The notes under the pieces are model-generated. The model saw nothing but the letters and a program-made list of their open reading frames with translations. It made no database searches and was not told where the DNA came from. The position numbers and the translations under genes were made by a program. From Pseudonocardia alaniniphila (GTDB lineage Bacteria; Actinomycetota; Actinomycetes; Mycobacteriales; Pseudonocardiaceae), in assembly GCF_022524485.1 (NCBI RefSeq), contig NZ_JAKXMK010000012.1:62001-126000 (forward strand): a stretch of DNA of 64,000 bases, written 5' to 3'. This document shows, piece after piece, positions 37,686-46,387 of the stretch (the first letter of the stretch is position 1; the number at the start of each line of letters is the position of its first letter).

Positions 37686-38096
37686 TCACGCGTCGAGCAG
37701 GTCGGCCCGACCGGCTTCCTGGAGATGGGCGCGGTAGGGACCGAACATGCCCTTCGCCAGCGGGAGCACCTTGAGCAGCTTCGCGACCGGTCCCTTGGCC
37801 CGCACCTCGCCCTTCGCCAGCGCCACGGGGAGGACCACCTTGCCGAGCCAGAACCGGTTGCCCGTGTCGGCTGTCATGAAGAGCTCGACGTTCGGCTCCG
37901 GCCCCGTGCCCGCTCCCTCGTGGATCTCGGAGTTCGGCATGTCCACCGTGATCACCGCCTGCGGGTCGGAGTACGTGATCCGAAGGACCACCCCTGACGG
38001 ACGCAGCTTCTCCACCAACTCGTGGTCCATCATTCCCCGGCGGAAGATCCCGCCGAGGAACTCGTAGACCTCGGCCTCGTCGCGGAACGCCGTCAC
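37686..38096 (-). CDS. SCP2 sterol-binding domain protein
   Basis: 136 residues from the GTG at 38096 with GAGAGGGG upstream. VVLRITYSDPQAVITVDM, then the PNVELFMTADTGNRFWLGK strand-helix pattern and VALAKGEVRAKGPVAKLL are typical of stand-alone SCP2 domains, which bind lipids in a hydrophobic tunnel. It may carry fatty acyl-CoA or sterol intermediates. Confidence 0.85.
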   Translation of the reverse strand: MTAFRDEAEVYEFLGGIFRRGMMDHELVEKLRPSGVVLRITYSDPQAVITVDMPNSEIHEGAGTGPEPNVELFMTADTGNRFWLGKVVLPVALAKGEVRAKGPVAKLLKVLPLAKGMFGPYRAHLQEAGRADLLDA

Positions 38097-38201
38097 GTCG
38101 CAGCCCCTCTCGATCGTCGTTCGATCGGCGCAGTCTCGCGGATGGCGTGGCGGAGCACGACCCGGCTTCCGGGCCACGTCCGGCCCGGGCGGGCCAGAGG
38201 G

Positions 38202-38816
38202 TCAGGTGCAGACGGAGATGAGAGCCCGGTCGAACGCCTGGACGTGGAGCGCGTCGAAGTGGTTCGCGCGGCTGACGCTGCGCTCCGTGGACTGCAGGTG
38301 GGCTTTGCAGTCGGAGGCGCTGCGGGCGGTCTTCGTCGCCGCCAGGTCGCGGATGAGATCGCCCGTGATCGTGTCGAGCTGGGTGCGGAGCTTGGTCAGG
38401 TCCGCTTTGATCTTGGGGATCTCGTTCGGGAGCGCGGTCCATCGGGAGTAGAGGCCGTACTGAACGACCTTGTTGGCCTGGATCTGGTCGCTGAATATCT
38501 TCCGGGTGGCGTTCGGATCCAGCCCCTGCTTGGTCGCCATCGCTGCGGCGGAATCGAGTTCGGTCTTTTCCCGCGCCGGGTCGTCCACCGGCGACGGCGT
38601 GCCGTACTTCGCGGTGGAGACCGAGTCGGCCGTCTTCAGCCGCTGCGCGAGCAGGTTGACCAGCGACTCCAGCGAGTCGCTAGGTGCGGTGGCGTGCTGG
38701 GCGGACGGGACGGCCGGTGCCGACGTGGCGGCGTTCGCCGTGCCGGCGGCCACGAGGGCCAGTGAAAAGGGAGCGACAGCAGCTACCACGATGAAATTCC
38801 GCACATGCTTTCTCAC
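38202..38816 (-). CDS. Secreted chorismate mutase, AroQ-gamma type
   Basis: 204 residues with a signal peptide (RNFIVVAAVAPFSLALVAAG, cleavage near GTANA). The helical core has VNLLAQRLKTADSVSTAKYG, an AREKTELDSAAAMATKQGLD segment, and FSDQIQANKVVQYGLYSRW, which closely parallel the secreted mycobacterial enzyme Rv1885c. Two cysteines near the end can pair. It converts chorismate to prephenate outside the cytoplasm, for reasons not known. Confidence 0.88.
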   Translation of the reverse strand: MRKHVRNFIVVAAVAPFSLALVAAGTANAATSAPAVPSAQHATAPSDSLESLVNLLAQRLKTADSVSTAKYGTPSPVDDPAREKTELDSAAAMATKQGLDPNATRKIFSDQIQANKVVQYGLYSRWTALPNEIPKIKADLTKLRTQLDTITGDLIRDLAATKTARSASDCKAHLQSTERSVSRANHFDALHVQAFDRALISVCT

Positions 38817-38936
38817 CTGTCAATCATCGGTGAGTGCTCGATGTGCGGCAAGTCCGCGGAACGCGGCGTGAAACGCGGCGGACAGCTTCTCGAAAATTGT
38901 GCTGTTCGTGCCGGATGCGCCAAATTTGTGTCGTGT

Positions 38937-39605
38937 TCAGCGGCGGATTCGGTCGTTGTCGTCCAGCAGGCCGTAGCGGCCGGCGAGGGCTGCCGCTTCG
39001 ATCCGGTTCGCCGCGCCGAGCTTGTGCAGCAGAGCGGCGATCATCCGCTTGGCCGTGCGCTCGCTCACGAGCATCGGCTTGGCGATCTCCGCGGTCTCCA
39101 GGCCGCGAGCCAGCAACTCCCACAGCTGCAGGTCCCGGCGGTCCAGACGGTCGAGGAGCCCGTCGCCTGCCCGGTCGCCCGCCGCGAGCAGGGCGTCGAG
39201 CAGGTCGGCCGGCAGCACACGCACTCCCGCGGCGATCGTCAGCAGCGGTGCGACGAGCACTTCGGGATCGGCCGACTTGCCGAGGAAACCGGTGGCCCCC
39301 GCCCGCAGCGCGGCCGCCGCGAGCCCCATGTCCTCGGTGCCCGAGAGCGCGAGCACCCTGGTCGCGGGGTACGCCGCCGTCAGACGGCGGATGGTCGCCA
39401 CGCCGCCGAGCGGGGGCAGCGCGAGGTCGACGATCGCGATGTCGGCCGCCTCCCGCCCCACCAGGGCCACCGCCTCCTCACCGGCGGTGGTCGATCCGGC
39501 CACGACGAACGCATCGCCTGCGCGCGACTCCAGCAGCAGTGCCAACCCCTGCGAGAACAGGGCGTGGTCGTCGACGATGACCACGACGTACCGGCCGTCG
39601 CGCAC
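38937..39605 (-). CDS. NarL/LuxR-type response regulator
   Basis: About 222 residues. The receiver domain has VVIVDDHALFSQG, the phospho-acceptor Asp in IAIVDLALPP and the conserved Lys in GFLGKSADPE. The output helix-turn-helix is AEIAKPMLVSERTAKRMIAALLHKLGA. I choose GTG 39605; TAGGAT lies eight bases before it, suggesting a leaderless transcript. The longer frame runs into the divergent control region. Partner kinase at 39874. Confidence 0.9.
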   Translation of the reverse strand: MRDGRYVVVIVDDHALFSQGLALLLESRAGDAFVVAGSTTAGEEAVALVGREAADIAIVDLALPPLGGVATIRRLTAAYPATRVLALSGTEDMGLAAAALRAGATGFLGKSADPEVLVAPLLTIAAGVRVLPADLLDALLAAGDRAGDGLLDRLDRRDLQLWELLARGLETAEIAKPMLVSERTAKRMIAALLHKLGAANRIEAAALAGRYGLLDDNDRIRR

Positions 39606-39613
39606 GGCGCCGG

Positions 39614-39619
39614 ATCCTA
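39614..39619 (-). promoter_or_regulatory. -10 element of the response regulator gene
   Basis: TAGGAT on the minus strand lies eight bases before the GTG start at 39605, with no Shine-Dalgarno site, which fits a leaderless transcript. Confidence 0.4.
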
Positions 39620-39873
39620 GTGCCGCGGAAACGCGCGCCTCGCGGCGTTGTCGTTCGGCGCCGATACAACAGTGGTATCGGCGCCTCCTCCGCCTTGCGA
39701 TTGCCCGGGTGCGGGTGTCCCGCGGGGCACTGCGTCTGGACACCGGATCGGGCAAGGAACCCCGTTTCCGCGACACGAGTGCGCGCAAACCGCACAAGGT
39801 GTCCATCCTCGGATCCGCCCGGTCCAGCGCCTCGTACGGCCGCCGTGATGTGGGAGATGCTGGCGCCGTGCAC

Positions 39874-41148
39874 ATGGACGGCGCCGTCCGCGCCCTGTCG
39901 TCGGTCGAGGAGCGCATCACCGTCCTCATCCGCCTGCTGGTCGTCTGTTCGGTGGGGCTGGCGGTCGTCCTCGGCCCGGAGCTCGCCCGCGGGCATGCGG
40001 TGACGCTCGGGGTGCTCGTGCTGGCGGCGCTGGGCTACGCGACCGGACTCGCGGTGGCCGAATGGCGCGGACGGCAGCTGTTGCCGGCGTGGCTGACGAC
40101 GTCGGTGGACGCGGTGCTGACGCTGGTCGCCTGCGCGCTGACCGGCGGGGCCACCAGCATCATGGTCGCGATTCTGCCGCTGGTCGTCATCGCCGCGTCG
40201 TTGCGTGGCGGGGCGGTGATCGGCAGGTTCGCGGCGCTGGGGGTCGGCGTCGCGTTCACGGTGTGCTCGGTTCTCGGGTCGGACGCAGGCGTTGCCCTCA
40301 TCGACCGGCTGCTCGCCGGGGCGTGGTGGACGGGCTATCTGGTCGCCGCCGCGGTGTTGGTCGGCGTGTTGTTGCGCATGCTGGAGCGCCAGTTCGCCGC
40401 AGCCGCGGTGTCCCGTGCCAGGGCGCTCGCCGAGCACGAGGCCTTCCTGGAGGAGCGTGATCTGCGGGCCCGGTTGCTCGCCGCCCAGGAGGCGCGGATG
40501 GACGGCGTGCGTGTCGTCCTGCACGAGTTCCGTACGCCCGTCGCCTCGCTCACCGCGCTGACGGCCGACCTCGCCGCCGACCGGCTCACCGGGGAAGCCC
40601 GGCAGACAGCGACCCGGCTGCTGGCCGAGCACGCCGTGCACCTGCGCGACATGCTCGACGGGCTCGCTGACGTCGCCGTGCGGGAGGGCTCGCCGCTCGG
40701 GAGGGTGCGGGAGCGGCCGGTCCGCCTGGGCGAGCTCGCCGAGGCCGTGCTGGACGCGGCGGGAGTGGAACCGGCGCGGCGGTCGGCACAGGTGTCGCCG
40801 CCGGACGCGGTGGTCCGGTGTGACCCGCAGCGGCTGCGCCGGGTGCTCACCAACCTGGTGGAGAACGCCGCCCGGCACAGCGGTGAGGCGGTCGTCGAGC
40901 TGGAGCTGAGGCACGCGGACGGCCGGCTGGTGGCCGAGGTGCGCGACCGCGGTCCGGGCCTCCCTCCCGGCCAGGAGGGCATGGTGACGGCGAAGGGCGT
41001 CGCACTCGGGGATCGGCGGGGCACCGCGGGTATCGGGCTGTGGATCGTCGAGGCGCTGGTGGCGGCGATGGACGGCGAGCTGCACCTGCTGCCCCGGGAC
41101 GGCGGTGGCCTGGTGGCCCACCTGGAGCTCCCTCTCCCCGTGACGTGA
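39874..41148 (+). CDS. Sensor histidine kinase
   Basis: About 424 residues. An N-terminal module of six hydrophobic helices (about 20-170) senses something at the membrane. A coiled linker (RARALAEHEAFLEERDLRARL) leads to the H-box VVLHEFRTPVASLTALT with the phospho-acceptor His, then N-box NLVENAARHS and G-box GIGLWIVEAL of the ATPase domain. The start is taken at ATG 39874; GTG codons at 39868 and 39850 are possible. It forms a divergent two-component pair with 38937-39605. Confidence 0.9.
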   Translation: MDGAVRALSSVEERITVLIRLLVVCSVGLAVVLGPELARGHAVTLGVLVLAALGYATGLAVAEWRGRQLLPAWLTTSVDAVLTLVACALTGGATSIMVAILPLVVIAASLRGGAVIGRFAALGVGVAFTVCSVLGSDAGVALIDRLLAGAWWTGYLVAAAVLVGVLLRMLERQFAAAAVSRARALAEHEAFLEERDLRARLLAAQEARMDGVRVVLHEFRTPVASLTALTADLAADRLTGEARQTATRLLAEHAVHLRDMLDGLADVAVREGSPLGRVRERPVRLGELAEAVLDAAGVEPARRSAQVSPPDAVVRCDPQRLRRVLTNLVENAARHSGEAVVELELRHADGRLVAEVRDRGPGLPPGQEGMVTAKGVALGDRRGTAGIGLWIVEALVAAMDGELHLLPRDGGGLVAHLELPLPVT

Positions 41149-41224
41149 CAGCTGGCACCCATGGGCCACTACAGGAACCCGCGGCCCCCTGCGTCCGGTC
41201 GTGATCCACGACATGCTGATCGCC

Positions 41225-42334
41225 ATGAAGACCACGGCGGCTGTGATCCGGGAGCTCGGCGGAAAGTGGGAGGTCGAGGAGGTCGAGCTCGATCCACCGG
41301 GCCCCGGCGAGGTGCTGGTGGAACTGGTCGCGAGCGGGCTGTGCCACTCCGACGAACACCTGGTCACGGGCGACCTGCCCATCGCCTTCCCGATGATCGG
41401 GGGGCACGAGGGAGCCGGGCGCGTCCTCCAGGTCGGGCAGGGGGTCACGGAGGTGGAGACCGGCGACCCGATCGTGATGACGTTCCTGCCGTCGTGCGGC
41501 CGATGCAGCTACTGCGTGCGCGGCTACACCTCCCTGTGCAACGACGGCGCAGGCTCGATGCTCGGCCCGCAGCTCGACGGCACCTACCGCTTCCACGGCG
41601 AAGGCGGCGAGGACATCGGGCAGATGTGCCTGCTCGGCACGTTCGCGCGGCACACCGTGGTGCCGGTCAAGTCGGTCGTGAAGATCGACGAGGGCATCCC
41701 GCTGGAGCTGGCCGCGCTCGTCGGTTGTGGGGTCACCACGGGCGTCGGCTCGGCGATCCGGACGGCCGACCTGCGGGTCGGTGACACGGCCGTCGTCATC
41801 GGCGTCGGCGGGATCGGCGCCAACGCGGTGCAGGGCGCGAAGCTGGCGGGCTGCCGGTACGTGATGGCCGTCGACCCCGTGGAGTTCAAGCGCGAGAAGG
41901 CGCTGGAGCTGGGGGCCACTCACGTGGCCGCCGATATGGACGAGGCGTGGGCCACGGTCTCCGAGCTCACCCGTGGCCAGCTCGCCGACGCCGCCATCCT
42001 GACCACCGACGTGGCCGAGGGCAGCTACCTGCAGCCCGCGCTGCAGCTCGTCGGCAAGCGGGGCCGGGTGGTCGTCACGGCGCTCGGTCATCCCGACGAG
42101 GACACGGCCAAGCTCTCGCTGCTGGAGCTCACGCTCTACGAGAAGCAGATCCGGGGCGCCCTGTACGGCAGCTCCAGCGCCCAGCACGACGTGCCGCGGC
42201 TGCTCGAGCTGCACCGGCTCGGCCAGCTGAAGCTCGAGGAGCTCGTGACCAGGACCTATCCGCTGGAAGAGATCAACACGGGCTACCAGGACATGCGCGA
42301 GGGCCGCAACATCCGCGGCGTCATCCGGTACTGA
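41225..42334 (+). CDS. Zinc-containing alcohol dehydrogenase, NDMA-dependent type
   Basis: About 369 residues of the MDR family. Catalytic zinc ligands lie in ASGLCHSDEHL and GGHEGAG. The structural-zinc loop is CGRCSYCVRGYTSLC, and the nucleotide fold is VVIGVGGIGANAVQGAKLAG. The C-terminal half, including GSSSAQHDVPRLLELHRLGQL, is typical of the Rxyl_3153/mycofactocin- or NDMA-dependent group with tightly bound NADH. No mycofactocin genes are in this window. ATG 41225 is chosen among three in-frame ATGs. R2lox follows 29 bases later. Confidence 0.88.
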   Translation: MKTTAAVIRELGGKWEVEEVELDPPGPGEVLVELVASGLCHSDEHLVTGDLPIAFPMIGGHEGAGRVLQVGQGVTEVETGDPIVMTFLPSCGRCSYCVRGYTSLCNDGAGSMLGPQLDGTYRFHGEGGEDIGQMCLLGTFARHTVVPVKSVVKIDEGIPLELAALVGCGVTTGVGSAIRTADLRVGDTAVVIGVGGIGANAVQGAKLAGCRYVMAVDPVEFKREKALELGATHVAADMDEAWATVSELTRGQLADAAILTTDVAEGSYLQPALQLVGKRGRVVVTALGHPDEDTAKLSLLELTLYEKQIRGALYGSSSAQHDVPRLLELHRLGQLKLEELVTRTYPLEEINTGYQDMREGRNIRGVIRY

Positions 42335-42363
42335 GCAGACCACTGCAGCAAAGGAGCGAGACG

Positions 42364-43338
42364 GTGACCGAGAAGCGATCGATCGAGCACGGCAGGCGCA
42401 CCGGGTTCGCGACCCTGCAGCGCGGGGGGCTGAACTTCGACTCCCTGCCGATGCGGCTGTTCAGCAAGGGCAATGCCCGGCACTGGAACCCCGCGGACAT
42501 CGACTTCACGCAGGACGCGCGTGACATCGCCGAGATGACCGAGCACGAGCGCTGGTGGACCTGCTCGCTCGCCACGCAGTTCATGGCGGGCGAGGAGTCG
42601 GTCACCCAGGACCTGCAGCCGTTCGTGGCGGCGATGGCGGCCGAGGGCCGTATCGCGGACGAGATGTACCTGACGCAGTTCGTGTTCGAGGAGGCCCGGC
42701 ACACCGAGGCGTTCCGCCGGTGGTTCGACGCCGTCGGGCTCACCGAGGATCTGCACTCCTACATCGAGACGAACCCCCACTACATGGAGATCTTCACCCG
42801 GCAGCTGCCGGACAGCCTGTACGCGCTCGCGGCCGATCCGTCGCCGCGCAACCAGATCCGCGCTTCGGTCACCTACAACCACATCGTCGAGGGCACGCTC
42901 GCGCTCACCGGCTACTTCACGTGGGCGAAGGTGTGCTCGAGCCGCGGGATCCTGCCCGGCATGCAGCAGGTCATCAAGCTCATCGGCGACGACGAGCGCC
43001 GCCACATGGCGTGGGGGACGTTCACCTGCCGCCGCCACGTCGCCGCCGACGACAGCCTCTGGGACGTCGTCGACGAGCGGATGCAGGAGCTGCTGGTGCC
43101 CGCGATGGGCGTGGTGACCCACACCTTCGAGGAGTTCGAGGGCGAGGAGCCGCCGTTCTCGGTGGACCTCGACGAGCTGGCCGAGTACGCGATGGACAAG
43201 GTCGGGCGCAGGCTCGGTGCCATCGAGTCGGCACGGGGTGCGGACGTGCGCTCGATCGACGTCGACGCCTCTCCTGAGCAGCTCGAGGAGCGGTTCCACG
43301 CCGAGGATCTGGCGCTGCTCCCCGTCCCCGTGGCATGA
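42364..43338 (+). CDS. R2-like ligand-binding oxidase (R2lox)
   Basis: 324 residues related to the ribonucleotide reductase R2 subunit but in the R2lox branch. By comparison with M. tuberculosis Rv0233, the Mn/Fe ligands are Glu77, Glu110, His113, Glu176, Glu211 and His214. Val80 and Tyr171 are positioned to form the family's unusual ether cross-link. SVTYNHIVEGTLALTGYFTW and DDERRHMAWGTFTCRRH are nearly identical to Rv0233. The redox substrate is not known, though a fatty-acid ligand is bound in the family. GTG 42364 follows AAAGGAGCGAG. Confidence 0.92.
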   Translation: MTEKRSIEHGRRTGFATLQRGGLNFDSLPMRLFSKGNARHWNPADIDFTQDARDIAEMTEHERWWTCSLATQFMAGEESVTQDLQPFVAAMAAEGRIADEMYLTQFVFEEARHTEAFRRWFDAVGLTEDLHSYIETNPHYMEIFTRQLPDSLYALAADPSPRNQIRASVTYNHIVEGTLALTGYFTWAKVCSSRGILPGMQQVIKLIGDDERRHMAWGTFTCRRHVAADDSLWDVVDERMQELLVPAMGVVTHTFEEFEGEEPPFSVDLDELAEYAMDKVGRRLGAIESARGADVRSIDVDASPEQLEERFHAEDLALLPVPVA

Positions 43339-43458
43339 CACACCGCGATCGGGCTACTGCGGTTGGTGGTGGATGAGCGTCCATCCGGGGTAACCTCGCG
43401 GCGTTCTATGACCGGTGAGTAACCGAGATCACCAGGCCTCGTTGACCCTTTCGTGGGC

Positions 43459-43492
43459 AGCCGGCCGGTCCGCGCACATCGGCCGGCCGGCT
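43459..43492 (+). promoter_or_regulatory. Hairpin in the mce operon leader
   Basis: AGCCGGCCGG (43459-43468) and CCGGCCGGCT (43483-43492) are perfectly complementary over 10 bases, with a 14-base loop. It ends 16 bases before the AGGAGG of mceG. TTGACC at 43442 is a weak -35. The stem may pause or regulate the 11-kb operon. Confidence 0.4.
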
Positions 43493-43519
43493 CCCGACGA
43501 GAAGGTTCAGGAGGCACCG

Positions 43520-44725
43520 GTGGCTGGCGTCGAAGTCAAGGTGGAAGGGCTCTCGAAGTCCTTCGGCCGCGCCAACATCTGGTCCGACGTGTCGCTGACG
43601 CTGCCGCCCGGCGAGGTGTCGGTGCTGCTCGGGCCGTCCGGCACCGGCAAGTCGGTGTTCCTCAAGACCCTCATCGGGCTGCTGAAGCCCGAGCACGGAT
43701 CGATCGTCATCCACGGCACCGATCTCGTGCGCTGCTCCGAATCGCGCCTCTACGAGCTGCGCAAGCTGTTCGGCGTGCTGTTCCAGGACGGCGCGCTGTT
43801 CGGCTCGATGAACCTTTACGACAACATCGCGTTCCCGCTCCGCGAGCACACGAAGAAGTCGGAGTCGGAGATCCGGCACATCGTCGCGGAGAAGATGGCG
43901 ATGGTCGGCCTCACCGGTGACGAGCGGAAGCTACCCGGTGAGATCTCCGGGGGGATGCGCAAGCGGGCGGGCCTGGCCCGAGCGCTGGTGCTCGACCCGG
44001 AGATCATCCTGTTCGACGAGCCGGACTCCGGTCTCGATCCCGTGCGCACGGCCTACCTGAACCAGCTGATCATCGACCTGAACGCGCAGACGGACGCGAC
44101 GTTCCTGATCGTCACGCACGACATCAACACCGCGCAGACGGTGCCGGACAACATCGGGATGCTCTACCGCAAGCACCTGGCGATGTTCGGGCCGCGCGAG
44201 GTGCTGCTGACGTCGGAGGAGCCGGTCGTCGCCCAGTTCCTGAACGGGCGCAGGCAGGGGCCGATCGGCATGTCGGAGGAGAAGGACACCGCGCAGGCCG
44301 CCCGGGAGATGCAGGAGGCGGGGGAGCTCGCGGGGCTGCCGCCCATGAAGCCGCAGCTGCAGCCGAGCCCGGGTGTGGGGGAGCGCAAGGCCGTCGGTCG
44401 TCGCCGCGCGCGTGTGCAACAGATGCTGCACACGCTGCCTGCCGCGGCCCAGCAGGCGATCCGGGAGAACTACGCCCACGACCCGCTGCCCGACCCCCGG
44501 CCCGTCGAACCGCCCCTGCAGGCGCCACCGCCGAGAACGGGCTGGCGATGGCGCTCGCGCGGCCCGGTGCCGGGCTACCCGCCCCGGGCGCCGGGGTACG
44601 GCCCGGACGCCGACGGCTTCGACACCTTCGACCCCGGCTACGTCAGCGATCCCGATCGTGATCCGCGGCCGGGACCTGACGGACCACCACCCCCTCCGCC
44701 CGGTCCCGGCCGGCACCGGCCCTGA
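43520..44725 (+). CDS. mceG: Mce transporter ATPase MceG (Mkl)
   Basis: 401 residues. ABC ATPase with Walker A GPSGTGKS, signature ISGGMRKRAGLARAL and Walker B ILFDEPDSGLD. A long C-terminal extension of about 140 residues, rich in proline and arginine, follows and is a hallmark of mycobacterial MceG. It drives lipid import with the YrbE permeases. GTG 43520 has AGGAGG at good spacing; upstream in-frame starts lack one. It is followed 10 bases later by yrbEA, so in this genome the ATPase is part of the operon. Confidence 0.93.
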   Translation: MAGVEVKVEGLSKSFGRANIWSDVSLTLPPGEVSVLLGPSGTGKSVFLKTLIGLLKPEHGSIVIHGTDLVRCSESRLYELRKLFGVLFQDGALFGSMNLYDNIAFPLREHTKKSESEIRHIVAEKMAMVGLTGDERKLPGEISGGMRKRAGLARALVLDPEIILFDEPDSGLDPVRTAYLNQLIIDLNAQTDATFLIVTHDINTAQTVPDNIGMLYRKHLAMFGPREVLLTSEEPVVAQFLNGRRQGPIGMSEEKDTAQAAREMQEAGELAGLPPMKPQLQPSPGVGERKAVGRRRARVQQMLHTLPAAAQQAIRENYAHDPLPDPRPVEPPLQAPPPRTGWRWRSRGPVPGYPPRAPGYGPDADGFDTFDPGYVSDPDRDPRPGPDGPPPPPPGPGRHRP

Positions 44726-44735
44726 GACGGCGAAC

Positions 44736-45515
44736 ATGACGGCACCTGCCCCGATCACCCGCGCCCTCACCCCCGTCGGACGTCTGTTCGGACTCGGGAT
44801 CGACGTCGTCCGCAACACCTTCCGACCACCGTTCCAGCTGCGCGAGTACATCGAGCAGACCTGGTTCGTCACCAAGGTCTCCGCGCTCCCGACGGCCCTG
44901 TTCACCATCCCGTTCGGCGCCACGATCGCGCTGCTCCTGGCCGACCTCACCCGCCAGTTCGGCGCGCAGAGCCAGACCGGCGCGGGCAGTGTGCTCGCGA
45001 TCGTCCAGCAGGCCGCTCCGATCGTCACGGCGCTGCTGATCTCCGGCGCAGGCGGCAGCGCGGTGTGCGCCGACCTCGGAGCCCGGACGATCCGCGAGGA
45101 GATCGCAGCCATGGAGGTGCTGGGCATCTCGCCCATCCAGCGCCTCGTCGTTCCTCGGGTGCTGGCGATGGCCACCACGGCTGTTGTGCTCAACGGGCTC
45201 GCCACGGTGGTCGGCGTCGGCGGCGGCTACTTCTTCAACGTCGTGGTGCAGGGCGGCACCCCGGGCGCCTACATCGCGAGCTTCTCGTCGATCGCGCAGG
45301 TCTCCGACATCGTGGTGAGCGAGATCAAGGCCGCCCTCTTCGGCTTCACCGCCGGCATCGTCGCCTCCTACCGCGGCCTCAACCCACCACCGGGGCCCAA
45401 GGGCGTCGGCGACGCGGTGAACCAGTCCGTCGTCATCTCGTTCGTGCTGGTGTTCCTGATCAACCTGGTGCTGACGTCGCTGTACCTCGAGCTCGTGCCG
45501 CCGAAGGGGTCGTGA
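44736..45515 (+). CDS. yrbEA: Mce/MlaE-family permease YrbEA
   Basis: 259 residues, MlaE family, with about five to six helices. FTIPFGATIALLLADL, GAGGSAVCADLGARTIREEI-type coupling helix and the EIAAMEVLGISPI EA-loop contact the ATPase. It forms the membrane channel with YrbEB. ATG 44736; the next gene follows one base after its stop. Confidence 0.92.
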   Translation: MTAPAPITRALTPVGRLFGLGIDVVRNTFRPPFQLREYIEQTWFVTKVSALPTALFTIPFGATIALLLADLTRQFGAQSQTGAGSVLAIVQQAAPIVTALLISGAGGSAVCADLGARTIREEIAAMEVLGISPIQRLVVPRVLAMATTAVVLNGLATVVGVGGGYFFNVVVQGGTPGAYIASFSSIAQVSDIVVSEIKAALFGFTAGIVASYRGLNPPPGPKGVGDAVNQSVVISFVLVFLINLVLTSLYLELVPPKGS

Positions 45516-45516
45516 C

Positions 45517-46356
45517 GTGGCGCCGCTGAACGGCCGGGCGCGCCGGGTGGTGGACGCGCCGCTGCACGTGCTGGAGGAGCTGGGCGAACAACTCTCGCTC
45601 TACGCCCGCGCGATCGTGTGGATCCCGCGCACGCTGCGCCGCTACCGCTCGGAGATCGCCAGGCTGCTGGCCGAGGTGAGCTTCGGCTCCGGCGCGCTGA
45701 TCGTCATCCTCGGCACCGCGGGCGTGATGCTGTCGCTGTCGCTGTTCGTCGGCAGCCTCGTGGGTCTGCAGGGCTTCCGCGCGCTGGACTCGCTCGGGGT
45801 CGAGGCGCTCACCGGCTTCATCACCGCGTACTTCAACACCCGCGACATCGCGCCGCTCGTGGCGTCGGCGGCGCTCACCGCCACCCTCGGCGCAGGCTTC
45901 ACCGCGCAGCTGGGCGCGATGCGGATCTCCGAGGAGGTCGACGCGCTGGAGGTGATGGCGGTGCCCAGCGTGCCGTTCCTCATCACCACCCGCGTGATCG
46001 CCGGCGTGATCGCGATCATCCCGATGTACACGATCGGGCTCCTGGCGAGCTTCGCCGCGTCACGGCTGAACGTCACGCTGATCAACGGCCTGCCCGGCGG
46101 CACGTACGACCACTACTTCGATCTGTTCCTGCCGGTCAGCGACGTGCTGTACTCGTACCTCAAAGTGATCATCTTCGCTGTCGTGATCATCCTGATCCAC
46201 TGCCACTACGGCTACAGCGCCAAGGGCGGCCCCGCGGGCGTCGGCATCGCGGTGGGGCGGTCGGTGCGCCTGTCGATCGTCAGCACGGCGATCCTCGACT
46301 TCTTCCTCACGCTGGTCATCTACGGCACCTCGACGTCGGTGAGCGTGGCCGGATGA
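45517..46356 (+). CDS. yrbEB: Mce/MlaE-family permease YrbEB
   Basis: 279 residues with the same MlaE fold: FVGSLVGLQGFRALDSLG, GAGFTAQLGAMRISEEVDALEVMAV (the EExDALEVM ATPase-contacting loop), and KGGPAGVGIAVGRSVR at the end. Pairs with YrbEA. GTG 45517. Confidence 0.92.
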   Translation: MAPLNGRARRVVDAPLHVLEELGEQLSLYARAIVWIPRTLRRYRSEIARLLAEVSFGSGALIVILGTAGVMLSLSLFVGSLVGLQGFRALDSLGVEALTGFITAYFNTRDIAPLVASAALTATLGAGFTAQLGAMRISEEVDALEVMAVPSVPFLITTRVIAGVIAIIPMYTIGLLASFAASRLNVTLINGLPGGTYDHYFDLFLPVSDVLYSYLKVIIFAVVIILIHCHYGYSAKGGPAGVGIAVGRSVRLSIVSTAILDFFLTLVIYGTSTSVSVAG

Positions 46357-46387
46357 CGGCGGCGCAGCTCATCGGCGGAGGCCTGTC

